Below, piece after piece: positions 1 through 8,730 of a DNA stretch of 60,711 nt (the stretch's first letter is position 1; every line of letters starts with the position of its first letter). Location: positions 1 to 60,711 of the forward strand of contig VYBN01000043.1 of NCBI GenBank assembly GCA_009844425.1, in the 5' to 3' direction. Origin of the DNA: Gammaproteobacteria bacterium. Its GTDB lineage: Bacteria; Pseudomonadota; Gammaproteobacteria; Steroidobacterales; Foliamicaceae. A program made the position numbers and the translations under genes. The notes below the pieces were generated by a model. It worked only from the letters and a program-made list of their open reading frames with translations, was not told where the DNA came from and did not search any database.

Positions 1-711
1 CCTGCAACTCGCCGCGTTCATGATCCTGGCCAAAAAATATTTATGAGATGGCCTCGAGTCAATCCTTGACCGTTTTGTGTTCTCTCTCGCCTTGCTAAGC
101 GTGGCGCACATTGGTGACTGGTTATACGTGGGCTCATCTCTATCTAGATGGATCAGGTGGACGTTCTTAATGGAGCCAAGATTGCCTGGAGGTACGCGGC
201 GGACTGAGCCGTCCGGAGTAAGTCTTCCAACCCTACCGACCAACCCTGTGTTTTGAGACGCACTGTGGCCACCAATGATGTCTGGCCGACTTCAATTGGC
301 GCGGTGAAGTGAGCGTCATGCCGCTTACGGAACTCCACCTGTAGAGAGATTCCACCTTAGCGGGAGCAATGTGATCTGGACCACCTCTTCGGGCCTTGTG
401 GCTTGGCCCCAACGTTCAGATTGCCGGTCCCGCCAGCTTGACCAGAAACAAACGAGGGCGGGTTCCGCTTAGTCTGCAAAGCGGCACGGTAACGCATTGC
501 AAATTGCGTTGAAGATATGCTTCAGAAACGGTGTATCGAAGCGATAGTCCAGCGGAAAAGTGTACAGGCGAGCTGCCTTACGAACAGAGATTGTACGATC
601 GGCCTCTGAATGGTCGATTAGTCCTTATTGACAGCAGTGCATCTCGTTTCGGAACGACGGTTAGATTGCCTGCGACCGAGAAGATGTCGATTGCCTTCAG
701 AGCCTTGCTTT
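1..711. other. No confident gene; degraded or intergenic accessory DNA
   Basis: I see no convincing gene here. Only short open frames occur, the longest being 61 codons on the minus strand (153-338). It has no good ribosome binding site and no motif I recognise. A plus-strand frame (531-737) runs antisense into the end of the PIN gene and looks spurious. The stretch joins an accessory region that ends at the EcoRI-methylase remnant near 3186, so decayed mobile DNA is a reasonable guess. Confidence 0.5.
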
Positions 712-1251
712 TCAGTCGTTCCCAGACTCGAACTTGAGACTTGTCTGCGGATCCTGGGGCGGGCGAGGCAGGGTGTGCACAGGAACAACCTCAATATTGA
801 GTGCGGCCCCGAGCGTCGCAATGTCCCCGTCATCAGAATAAATCGTTGTCTGACCCTGCACGCGAGTGATTGCAATGATCTGTCGATCGAATTTGAGCTT
901 TGCGCGGGTCGCCTTGGTACCCGCTCGCAGATCGCCGGCAGCGATGGCATCCCGGGTCATCGCAGCAAGTTCGACAGCGGCGCGAAGATCGAAAGACTCG
1001 ATGCGGAAGCAGCGGGTACCGTCCAGAATTTCGAGATACTGTGGGCCGGCCTCGCCGGCGTGGACCAGCACCTCGCTGAGTGCAGGAGTCGGAATAACAA
1101 TGCTCTCGCCCGAGGCTTCAAGAGACTCAATCAGAAAATCGATGCGTTCCTTGGCATCCTGCAACGGCGTGCCGGTCGCCGGATCAAGCGGAGCGGCTGC
1201 ATCTGGTTCGAGAAAATACAGGAGCGCCGTGGCATCGAATACGGCCATCAA
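712..1251 (-). CDS. PIN-domain protein, VapC-like ribonuclease
   Basis: A 179-residue protein with the pattern of a PIN-domain nuclease, a fold that usually cuts RNA with Mg2+ held by clustered acidic residues. The N-terminus MMAVFDATALLYFLEP gives the first aspartate (about residue 6), a central ALSEVL gives the conserved glutamate, KFDRQIIAI gives a third acid, and IYSDDGDI near residue 140 gives the last cluster. It is longer than a classic VapC (about 130 residues). Its start overlaps the stop of the upstream gene by 4 bases (ATGA), so the two are co-translated. This arrangement resembles toxin-antitoxin or PIN-partner operons, but the partner is far larger than a usual antitoxin. The PIN fold is fairly secure; the toxin role is inference. 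Confidence 0.75.
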   Translation of the reverse strand: MMAVFDATALLYFLEPDAAAPLDPATGTPLQDAKERIDFLIESLEASGESIVIPTPALSEVLVHAGEAGPQYLEILDGTRCFRIESFDLRAAVELAAMTRDAIAAGDLRAGTKATRAKLKFDRQIIAITRVQGQTTIYSDDGDIATLGAALNIEVVPVHTLPRPPQDPQTSLKFESGND

Positions 1252-1988
1252 TGAGCCTCATCAATCCCGCGCAACGCCCGAAGCTCCTCAGTAGGCGTGT
1301 CGATCTCTTTCCAACCGCTGCCTTCAACGCTACGCAACCGTTCAACCACATCGCCCAGCGGCGCATCGTCAAGTTCCTCGAATCGCGCGATGTTGAAGCG
1401 CTTCATCAACCAACCGCCATCCGCCTCGCGCTCCCAGCGTCCTTCACCTTGCACACGCAGAGTGGGACCATAGAGATGGACCGCTAGTTGCCTGGCCATA
1501 TCGCGGGTGGCTTGACACATGTGTATGACTTCGCCGTCCCGCAAATGCGCGGGCACGGTATCGCCCTGTCCACCTATGCGGATGAGCACTCCATCAAGAA
1601 CGCCGGGCTGATTGAAGGCACCGAACGTTAACGGTTGCGGCTGGTCGCGGCCCGGAAACGGGATCACCTCGGCACCGCCTTCCAGCAGGCTGCCGGTCGC
1701 ATCGTCGTCCGCCAAACGCCGGTTAAGCGCCTTGTAGGCTCTTGTGGCATCGATTGGAGCTGTGTTGTCTGCAAGTCCGCGCATTCGGCTCCTGACTTCG
1801 AGCTCGACCTCAGGTTCGACCCTTTGGACCAGCACGGTGCTGCCGGCTTCCAAGCGCACGAAATGCACCCTGTCCGCACTGCCGAGCAGTAGCGCCAGAT
1901 CAGCCATGTACTCGGCAAGACGCGACATTGGCAGGGTTTCAGGGCTGTACGCGTCAATAATGAATCGATACTCGCCGTTATCGTTCAT
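1248..1988 (-). CDS. Conserved hypothetical partner of the PIN protein
   Basis: A 246-residue soluble protein that I cannot assign to a function. It opens MNDNGEYRFIIDAYSPETLP and continues with a helix-rich segment (RLAEYMADLALLLG) and a short VHFVRLEAGSTVLV strand pair. I see no signal peptide or membrane segment. GGGAGTG lies about 8 bases before the ATG and supports this start. It is the first gene of a two-gene operon with the PIN protein (4-base overlap), so a role in controlling, folding or targeting that nuclease is plausible. No DNA-binding antitoxin motif (AbrB, ribbon-helix-helix, Xre) is visible, which argues against a textbook VapB. Confidence 0.65.
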   Translation of the reverse strand: MNDNGEYRFIIDAYSPETLPMSRLAEYMADLALLLGSADRVHFVRLEAGSTVLVQRVEPEVELEVRSRMRGLADNTAPIDATRAYKALNRRLADDDATGSLLEGGAEVIPFPGRDQPQPLTFGAFNQPGVLDGVLIRIGGQGDTVPAHLRDGEVIHMCQATRDMARQLAVHLYGPTLRVQGEGRWEREADGGWLMKRFNIARFEELDDAPLGDVVERLRSVEGSGWKEIDTPTEELRALRGIDEAH

Positions 1989-2210
1989 GGCACACTCCCA
2001 CGTCAGCGCCGACGGAACATCCGTCCAACCGGAATTCTATACGTCTCGGCTGCGCTCACCTTGCGAGCGGCGGCATTACATAGGATCACGCCGCGAATTG
2101 GTGATAGTGGGCCAGGCGGTCAGACACCTTCGCCAGTCCCCCCGCTATGAGGAAACGGCGCATCGTATATCGCGGATATCGCTTCGTCTGCCAATCGATT
2201 ATCGGGGGCG

Positions 2211-2522
2211 TCAGTCCTGGGCGAGCCATTGCAACGCTTTTGCGATGGCGGCAGCGATCGGGATGCCTACCCGCAAGTAACTGTCGAGCTTCTCCCTAAA
2301 GCCCTCTTTTCGCTTGAGGCCTTCAAGGAAGTCGTATCCGGTGTTTGTGATCCGGGCCGCACTCTCGTTCACCCACTCGGCCAATCCGCAATCCGCAAGT
2401 AATTGAGCTTGATGGCGCTCGTGCGCGCCTTCGCCTCCTATAAACGCCGGCGCGTGGATCAAACCATTCGGTTGTTCCGATGCCTCCTTCAGCATGGCGA
2501 TCATGGTGTCGATGTCTCTCAT
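2211..2522 (-). CDS. DUF2513-like small hypothetical protein
   Basis: A 103-residue protein beginning MRDIDTMIAMLKEASEQPNG. I chose this internal ATG over the longer open frame (which would begin at 2648) because GTGAGG lies just upstream and because the opening resembles DUF2513 proteins, which usually start with a short Met-Lys/Arg-Asp-hydrophobic helix. The middle (HERHQAQLLADCGLAEW, then TNTGYDFLEGL) fits the winged-helix-like layout seen in that family: the ligand or DNA target is unknown. The C-terminus VGIPIAAAIAKALQWLAQD could be a hydrophobic helix or short membrane anchor. DUF2513 genes are common in prophages and accessory islands, in keeping with the methylase remnant just upstream. 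Confidence 0.55.
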   Translation of the reverse strand: MRDIDTMIAMLKEASEQPNGLIHAPAFIGGEGAHERHQAQLLADCGLAEWVNESAARITNTGYDFLEGLKRKEGFREKLDSYLRVGIPIAAAIAKALQWLAQD

Positions 2523-2566
2523 ATGTACCTCACTCTGCGGTTGACAATCATCCTTGTGGCGACTGC

Positions 2567-3186
2567 TTACCTGTTCGATTTTCGCCGGTTGCACTCTATG
2601 CAAAGCAATTGGCAATTTTCGTCGCTTGTCGTTCCGCCTTCCGACCATGGCGTGATGTGGTCGGCCTCCATTTCGGAGAGGTTATGGCGTTCTGGGTCCC
2701 GACGATCAGGAAGTTCTTGCCGTGCTGCACCAGTTGGGCGACGTATTCACGGAACAGCGAAAACGGCGGGTTGGTCACGACGATGTCCGCCTGCTTTAGA
2801 AGCTCGATGGTCTCCGCGCTCCGGAAATCACCGTCCCCTAAAAACGCATGAACACCAATGTCCTCGACATCGGGCACCCGGCCACCCTGCGTGTTCCCGT
2901 TATATTCGAGCCAAATCGCACGCTCTGAATTATGGCGACTGAACAGGTCGCGGTCCTGGTTCCTGTAGCACGCCGTGACCAGCTTCTTAAGGCCCAGGTG
3001 CTCGAAGTTGTACGAGAAGTAGTGGAAGAAGTTGGAGATGCGGGGGTCATCGCAATTGCAATAGACGACCTTGCCCTGGAAATGTTCAGAGTAGTGACGC
3101 AGTTCGTTCTCTATGTCTGAAAGCTGCGTATAGAACTCGTCGTTCTTTTGCCTTCTTGCTTCGCGAAGGTTCTTGTTCAGCGACAT
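2567..3186 (-). pseudogene. Remnant of EcoRI-type adenine methyltransferase with C-terminal HNH domain
   Basis: The first part matches the start of EcoRI-family adenine-specific DNA methyltransferases: KNDEFYTQLSDIENEL, VVYCNCDDPRISNFFHYFSY, then the catalytic motif [15 protein letters not shown]. It stops making sense after [11 protein letters not shown], where the family normally runs on for well over 100 residues. In another reading frame the DNA continues directly into [14 protein letters not shown] and [13 protein letters not shown] (2691 down to 2567), which is the core of an HNH endonuclease. I therefore read it as one gene with an internal deletion and a frame change. The first frame ends at 2596 and the HNH frame at 2567. 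It follows tsf by 50 bases. The methyltransferase fold is truncated and probably inactive. Confidence 0.75.
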
Positions 3187-3235
3187 GTCAAAGCCCGCGC
3201 TTGCGCCTCGGGACCGAGCCAGTCGCACATGAGGA

Positions 3236-4108
3236 TTACCTGTGCTCGCGAAGCTGAGCCTCGACCTCTTCGGCCAGATCGCTGGTCGGGCGCTCTATGC
3301 CCTCGCCCACTTCCAGGCGCACGAACCCGCGCACGCGGGCCTTTTGGGAGGCCAGCAGCTTGCCGACGGTCAGCTTGCTGTCGCGCACGTAGATCTGCCC
3401 GGTGAGGCAGATGCCGTCGAGAAACTTCCGCAAACGTCCTTCCACCATGCGCGCGACGATTTCCGGGGGCTTGCCGGATTCGGCGGCCTGGTCGCTCAGG
3501 AAAGTGCGTTCCCGCTCGACGATATCGGCGGGCACGTCGTCCGGGGAAACGTGCTGCGGCCGCATCGCCGCCACATGCATGGCGATGTTCTTGCCCAGTT
3601 CCGCGTCGCCGCCCTCCAGGTCCACGACCACACCGATACGGTTGTTGTGGACATACACGGACGCTTCGCCCTGCGCCTGTATACGCTCGAAACGGCGCAC
3701 CGAAATGTTTTCGCCGATCCTCGCCACCGCATCCTGACGGGACTGTTCCAGCGACTGTCCGTCCACTTCCAGAGCCAGCAAATCCTCGAGGCTTGCGGGC
3801 GCCTGTTCGACTGCGGTTTGAGCCACCGACGCGGCGTACTTGCGGAAGTCCTCGCGCCGGGCCACGAAATCGGTCTCGCAGTTCACCTCCGCGACGGCGA
3901 TTGCCCCGGAACTCTCGGCTACCGCTATCACGCCCTCCGCCGCCGCCCGCGAGGCCTTCTTTTCCGCCGCCGCCGCGCCCTGTTTGCGCAACAGGTTGCG
4001 GGCAGCCTCGGCGTCGCCTTTGGTTTCGGTCAGCGCGCGCTTGCAATCCATCATGCCCGCGCCCGTCGATTCGCGCAGGGCCTTCACCTCGGCCGCAGTG
4101 ATCGCCAT
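3236..4108 (-). CDS. tsf: Elongation factor Ts
   Basis: EF-Ts, the cytoplasmic guanine-nucleotide exchange factor that recycles EF-Tu from its GDP form. The 290-residue length is normal. The N-terminal UBA-like domain begins MAITAAEVKALRESTGAGMM. The TDFV motif that pries open the EF-Tu nucleotide site is at about residues 79-82, inside NCETDFVARREDF. The start is 3 bases after the rpsB stop, with GGGGAGGG as Shine-Dalgarno sequence inside the end of rpsB, so translation is coupled. In many relatives pyrH and frr come next; here the gene is followed by an accessory region, which points to a rearrangement breakpoint directly downstream of tsf. Confidence 0.97.
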   Translation of the reverse strand: MAITAAEVKALRESTGAGMMDCKRALTETKGDAEAARNLLRKQGAAAAEKKASRAAAEGVIAVAESSGAIAVAEVNCETDFVARREDFRKYAASVAQTAVEQAPASLEDLLALEVDGQSLEQSRQDAVARIGENISVRRFERIQAQGEASVYVHNNRIGVVVDLEGGDAELGKNIAMHVAAMRPQHVSPDDVPADIVERERTFLSDQAAESGKPPEIVARMVEGRLRKFLDGICLTGQIYVRDSKLTVGKLLASQKARVRGFVRLEVGEGIERPTSDLAEEVEAQLREHR

Positions 4109-4111
4109 TCG

Positions 4112-5134
4112 CTAGCCCTCCCCTTCGGCGGGCGCCGCTGCTTCCTCCGCGGCCGGAGCAGGTGCGGGAGCCGCAGCCGCAGCAGTCTCCGGTGCGGGCG
4201 CCGGTGCGGGCGCCGCAGCGCTCTCCTGGGAAGGCGCCTTGGGCGCCGCCGGGGCCGGGGCTTCAGCGGGTTTCGCGTCCCTGTCCTCCCGCTCGCGGGC
4301 AACCGCCGCGGTGCGCCTCGGCATGCGCCGCGACACGCCGCGCAGCCGCGCAGGGGTCTTGGCTCTCGACCGCGGGCGCCCGCTGCGCGCAATGGGCTTG
4401 CCGGACTCGTCGAGTTCCACGAACTCGTCGTCGCCCAGCGAGATTTCCGGCATTTCCTCGCGCCCCTTGAGAATCGCGTCCGCGATTCCCCGCGCATAGA
4501 GTTCGGCGGCGCGGATCGCGTCGTCGTTGCCGGGGATCATGTAATCCACGTCCTGCGGCGAGCAGTTGGTATCGACCACCGCCGCCACCGGGATGCCGAG
4601 CTTCCTGGCTTCGTTCAGGGCAATGCGCTCGTGCTCCAGGTCGATGATGAAAACCGCATCCGGGAGCGAGTCCATCGCGCGGATCCCGCCCAGCGAACGA
4701 TTCAGCTTGGCCAGTTCGCGCTTGACGCCCAGGGCTTCCTTCTTCGTGAACCGCTCGCGCAGGGTCTCCTCGTCCAGCGCTTCCAGCTCTTCCAGGCGGG
4801 CGATGGATTTCTTGATGGTCTTGAGATTGGTCAGCGTGCCACCCAGCCAGCGATGACTGACGTAGGGCATGCCGCAGCGCGTGGCCTCGTTGCGGATCGC
4901 GTGTTGCGCGGCGCGCTTGGTGCCGACGAACAGCACGGTGCCGCGCTGCGCCGCCACCGACCGCACGAACTCACAGGTCTTCTTGTAGAGCGGTACCGTC
5001 TGCTCCAGATCGATGATGTGAAGCTGGTTGCGTTCGCCATATATGAAAGGCGCCATTTTCGGGTTCCAGTGTCTTGCCCGGTGCCCGAAGTGCACGCCCG
5101 CATCCAGCATTTCACGCATGCTGATTTCAGCCAA
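4112..5134 (-). CDS. rpsB: 30S ribosomal protein S2 with long C-terminal extension
   Basis: Ribosomal protein S2, which binds the 30S platform and recruits S1. I place the start at a TTG giving [18 protein letters not shown], the exact length expected for the S2 N-terminus, with GGGAGC upstream; an ATG five codons later would remove part of the conserved start. The S2 core ends near [16 protein letters not shown]. After it come about 100 extra residues: first a basic stretch ([21 protein letters not shown]), then an Ala/Pro/Glu low-complexity tail ending PAEGEG. The total is 340 residues, against 241 in E. coli. The gene is divergent from map. A TATAAA box at 5235-5240 on this strand is a possible promoter element. 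Confidence 0.96.
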   Translation of the reverse strand: MAEISMREMLDAGVHFGHRARHWNPKMAPFIYGERNQLHIIDLEQTVPLYKKTCEFVRSVAAQRGTVLFVGTKRAAQHAIRNEATRCGMPYVSHRWLGGTLTNLKTIKKSIARLEELEALDEETLRERFTKKEALGVKRELAKLNRSLGGIRAMDSLPDAVFIIDLEHERIALNEARKLGIPVAAVVDTNCSPQDVDYMIPGNDDAIRAAELYARGIADAILKGREEMPEISLGDDEFVELDESGKPIARSGRPRSRAKTPARLRGVSRRMPRRTAAVAREREDRDAKPAEAPAPAAPKAPSQESAAAPAPAPAPETAAAAAPAPAPAAEEAAAPAEGEG

Positions 5135-5315
5135 TAGCTTGCTCCCGTGAGTATCAAGAAGCCCCGGAAAGCCGAATCCGGGCGGCAAGGACCTGCCGCC
5201 ATCCGGTGTTCGCCTGCCGGAGCAAGCGGGCAATTTTATAACATCAGGTTCTGCCGTGCGGCGGAAATGCGCGCTACCATTGGCGCCGGCGCCGGCCTTT
5301 GCCAGTTCGAAAAAA

Positions 5316-6086
5316 ATGCAAGTCAGCATCAAGTCCAGCGAGGAGCAGCAACGCATGCGCGTGGCGGGCCGGCTCGCGGCCGAAGTTCTGGACATGATCG
5401 GTCCCCACGTGCGCCCGGGCGTCACCACGGGCGACCTGGACCAACTCTGCCACGAGTACATCACCGGGGAGCAGCAGGCCATTCCGGCGCCGCTCAATTA
5501 CCGCGGTTTTCCGCGCTCCATCTGCACCTCCGTGAACCAGGTGGTCTGCCACGGAATACCCGGCAAACGCAAGCTGCGCGACGGCGACATGCTGAACATC
5601 GACATCACGGTGATCAAGAACGGTTTTCATGGCGACACCAGCCGCATATTTCACGTGGGCCGTCCGGGCATCAAGGCGCGGCGCCTGGCGCGGATCACTT
5701 TCGACGCCATGTGGGCCGGCATACGCGAGATCGCTCCCGGCAAGCAGCTGGGCGACATCGGCCACGCGATCCAGACGGTGGCCGAAAGCCAGGGCCTCAG
5801 CGTGGTGCGGGAATACTGCGGCCACGGCATCGGCCGCGTGTTTCACGAGCCGCCCAATGTCCTGCACTACGGCGAGCCGGGCACGGGAATGGTCCTGCGC
5901 GAGGGCATGACGATCACGGTGGAACCGATGCTCAACGAGGGGCGTCCCGAAACTCGATTGCTGCCGGACGGCTGGACGGTAGTGACCCGCGACCGCAAAC
6001 TCTCGGCGCAGTGGGAGCACACGGTTCTGGTTACCGCGGACGGTTACGAAGTCCTCACGCTGGGGGAAGGTCCGGTTGAACCCTGA
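5316..6086 (+). CDS. map: Type I methionine aminopeptidase
   Basis: Removes the N-terminal methionine from nascent proteins. Starting at [18 protein letters not shown] the protein has 256 residues and aligns with bacterial MetAP-I from its first residues; a longer open frame (from 5256) adds a sequence without family resemblance. All five metal ligands are present: D96 (NIDIT), D107 (HGDTS), H170 (GHGIG), E203 (TVEPM) and E234 (QWEHT). It is divergently placed from rpsB, a frequent arrangement in this group, and overlaps glnD by 11 bases, so the two are probably co-transcribed. The start has no clear Shine-Dalgarno sequence, only an A-rich run. Confidence 0.96.
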   Translation: MQVSIKSSEEQQRMRVAGRLAAEVLDMIGPHVRPGVTTGDLDQLCHEYITGEQQAIPAPLNYRGFPRSICTSVNQVVCHGIPGKRKLRDGDMLNIDITVIKNGFHGDTSRIFHVGRPGIKARRLARITFDAMWAGIREIAPGKQLGDIGHAIQTVAESQGLSVVREYCGHGIGRVFHEPPNVLHYGEPGTGMVLREGMTITVEPMLNEGRPETRLLPDGWTVVTRDRKLSAQWEHTVLVTADGYEVLTLGEGPVEP

Positions 6087-8715
6087 GCAGACCCTTGCGC
6101 CCGCTTCGGCGCCGCCGTCGGCGGATTCGCGGGAACGGCGGCTTGACGCCTGCCGCGCCCGAATCCGCGAGCACGAGGAGCATGTTCGCGACGAGTTCCT
6201 GCGCAGCCGGAAGAGCACGCCCGAACTGCTGAAGCGGCGCGCCGGGCAACTCGACGAACTGCTTTGCGAGGTGTGGCGCATGCACGCCGGCCCGGCGCTG
6301 AGCGGGGCCGCCCTGCTGGCGGTGGGGGGCTACGGCCGCGAGGAAATGTATCCCGCGTCGGACGTGGACGTGCTGGTCCTGATGCCGCAGGGTTACTCGC
6401 GCAGCGCCAGAAACGAAGTCGGCGCGTTCCTGGCGTTCCTCTGGGACGTGGGGCTCAAGCCCGGTCACGGCACCCGCACCGTGGCCGAATCGCGCGACCA
6501 GGCGCGCGCCGACGTCACGATCATGACGGCGCTGCTGGAAGCGCGCCTGCTGACGGGCTCGGACAAGCTCTTCGGGCAACTGGGCAAGGTGATCAACGCG
6601 CGCGGCGTCTGGTCTTCCACGCAGTTCTACCGGGCCAAGCTCAGGGAACAGGAGCAGCGCAATGCCGAGTACGGCGATACGGCCTCCAATCTCGAACCCG
6701 ACGTCAAGAACGGACCGGGCGGACTGCGCGACCTGCACACGGTGCAATGGATTCTCAAGCGCCGGTTCGGATCGACGGCGCTGGAATCCCTGGTCGAACG
6801 GGGGCTGATCTCCGCCGAGCAGCTGGTCGGGCTGCGAAGGGCGCGCGATTTCCTCTCGCAGGTGCGCTTCGCCTTGCACCTGAACAGCGGGCGAATGGAG
6901 GACCAACTGCTGTTCGAGCACCAGAAACAGCTTGCCGGCAACTTCGGCTATCACGACCAGACCGGCAATCGCGCGGTAGAGCAGTTCATGCAGCGCTACT
7001 ACCGGACCACTCGCAGAGTTTCGCTGTTCAATGAAGTCGTTCTCCAGCGGCTTGGCGACGTCATCGGCCGCACCCGGACCGCCGAGCGGCGCATCAACGC
7101 CCGGTTCCTGACGCGCAACGGCTACCTGGACTCGAAGCGGCCCAAGCTGCTGGAGGTCTCGCCGCGGGCAGTGCTGGAACCGTTCCTGCTGCGGCAGAAG
7201 CACGCCGAAATCCGCGGCTTCAGCGCCCCCCTGGTCGAGCGGCTGATGGAAGCCGCGACCAGGATCGACAGCGAGTTCCGGAACGACCCGAAGAATCGCC
7301 GCACTTTCATGCAGATCCTGTCCGCCCCCGCCGACGCGCCCAGCCAGCTTGAGGCGATGAACCGCTACGGGGTACTGGGCGCCTACATTCCCCACTTCGG
7401 GCTGATCACGGGTCGGATGCAGTACGACCTCTTTCACAGCTACACGGTCGATGTGCACATCCTGCGCGTGGTCCGCAATATCCGCCGTTTCGGCCTGCCC
7501 GAAGGGCGGAAGACGGATTCGCGGCTCCGGGAGATCATGGAACGAGTCGAAAACCCCGCCGTGCTCTATATCGCGGGGCTGTTTCACGACATCGCCAAGG
7601 GCCGCGGCGGCGACCACTCGGAACTGGGCGCCGGCGACGCGGAACAATTCTGCTCGAACCACGGACTGAGTCCCCGCGAGTCGGCCCTTGTGGCGTGGCT
7701 GGTGCGGCACCACCTGGACCTGTCGATGACGGCCCAGAAAAAGGACGTCTACGATCCGGCGGTCATTCGCGACTTCACCCGCCTGGTGGGCGACCAGGTC
7801 CACCTGGATCATCTCTATTTGCTGACGGTGGCCGACGTGCGGGGAACCAATCCAGGCCTGTGGACGGCCTGGAAAGCGCGCGCTTTCGAGGACCTCTACC
7901 GTCAGACCGAGCGGGCGCTGCGAATGAACATAGAGCACCCCCGCGGAACCGGGGAATTGCTCGAGGAGCGCAAACATGCCGCGTTGGCCGAGCTGCGCGG
8001 CCGCGGGCTTGAGGAAGAGGGGATTCGCGCCATCTGGAGCGGTTTTGCCGAGGACTATTTCTGGCTTTTCCGCGACGACGAGATCGTGTGGCACACGACG
8101 GCGCTGCACGAAGGCCCGTCCGGGGGTTTCCTGGTCGCTTCGCGCGCCCAAACGGCCGACGGAAATACCGCGATACTGGTCCACGGTCCGTCCGCGGTGC
8201 GCCGTTTCTTCATTACCTGCTCGGTGCTGGACGCGAAGGGACTGAACATCCTGGATGCGCGTATCCTGCCCTCCGGGGGCCGGCGCAGTCTTGCGCAATA
8301 CCTGGTCGTGCAGCGCGACGGCGCTCCGCTGCATGACGCCGACCAGCTCGAGGTCATCTGCGATTCACTGCGTGAAGCGCTGGCCAGTGGCGAACTGCCG
8401 TCACGGCCTGCAGGCCGCAAGCTGCCGAGGCGGCTGCGGGCCTTCGATGTCGGCGTACAGGTGAGTTTCCGTGCCGATCCCCGCGGACGCCACACGGTAA
8501 TGGAACTGGTCACCACGGACCGGCCGGGCCTCCTCGGGCTGGTGGGAGGCATCCTGACCCGGCAGGAAATCGCCGTTCGCACGGCCAAGATCGCGACCAT
8601 CGGCGAGCGCGCCGAGGACGTTTTCCACCTCGCCGATGTGGGGCGCAAGCCACTGTCGTCCGGCCGCCGGGAGAAACTGCTGGCCGCCCTGAAAAAAGAG
8701 CTTGAGGACGGTTAG
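6076..8715 (+). CDS. glnD: Bifunctional PII uridylyltransferase/uridylyl-removing enzyme
   Basis: Senses glutamine and adds or removes UMP on PII proteins, controlling nitrogen assimilation. It has 879 residues, in the usual size range. Order of domains: nucleotidyltransferase with GGYGREEMYPASDVDVL at about residue 84, a GlnD linker (EPDVKNGPGGLRDLHT), an HD phosphohydrolase domain with LFHDIAKGRGGDHS near residue 500, and two ACT glutamine-binding domains near residues 690 and 805 (TVMELVTTDRPGLLGLVGG). The start is TTG, with GGGGGAAGG 5-6 bases before it, and lies inside the end of map. It converges on the Hda fusion gene, with 15 bases between the stops. Confidence 0.96.
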   Translation: MNPEQTLAPASAPPSADSRERRLDACRARIREHEEHVRDEFLRSRKSTPELLKRRAGQLDELLCEVWRMHAGPALSGAALLAVGGYGREEMYPASDVDVLVLMPQGYSRSARNEVGAFLAFLWDVGLKPGHGTRTVAESRDQARADVTIMTALLEARLLTGSDKLFGQLGKVINARGVWSSTQFYRAKLREQEQRNAEYGDTASNLEPDVKNGPGGLRDLHTVQWILKRRFGSTALESLVERGLISAEQLVGLRRARDFLSQVRFALHLNSGRMEDQLLFEHQKQLAGNFGYHDQTGNRAVEQFMQRYYRTTRRVSLFNEVVLQRLGDVIGRTRTAERRINARFLTRNGYLDSKRPKLLEVSPRAVLEPFLLRQKHAEIRGFSAPLVERLMEAATRIDSEFRNDPKNRRTFMQILSAPADAPSQLEAMNRYGVLGAYIPHFGLITGRMQYDLFHSYTVDVHILRVVRNIRRFGLPEGRKTDSRLREIMERVENPAVLYIAGLFHDIAKGRGGDHSELGAGDAEQFCSNHGLSPRESALVAWLVRHHLDLSMTAQKKDVYDPAVIRDFTRLVGDQVHLDHLYLLTVADVRGTNPGLWTAWKARAFEDLYRQTERALRMNIEHPRGTGELLEERKHAALAELRGRGLEEEGIRAIWSGFAEDYFWLFRDDEIVWHTTALHEGPSGGFLVASRAQTADGNTAILVHGPSAVRRFFITCSVLDAKGLNILDARILPSGGRRSLAQYLVVQRDGAPLHDADQLEVICDSLREALASGELPSRPAGRKLPRRLRAFDVGVQVSFRADPRGRHTVMELVTTDRPGLLGLVGGILTRQEIAVRTAKIATIGERAEDVFHLADVGRKPLSSGRREKLLAALKKELEDG

Positions 8716-8730
8716 CGGCCCTTCAACCGG

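Noticed and set aside
153..338. 61-codon minus-strand open frame
   Set aside because: No ribosome site, no recognisable motif and no supporting neighbour; could be a remnant but not supportable.
3242..5137. 631-codon open frame on the plus strand
   Set aside because: Entirely antisense to rpsB and tsf; His/Arg/Leu-rich translation without family resemblance, typical of shadow frames in GC-rich genes.
6055..8334. 759-codon open frame on the minus strand
   Set aside because: Antisense to glnD in the frame expected to stay open at high GC; no motif.
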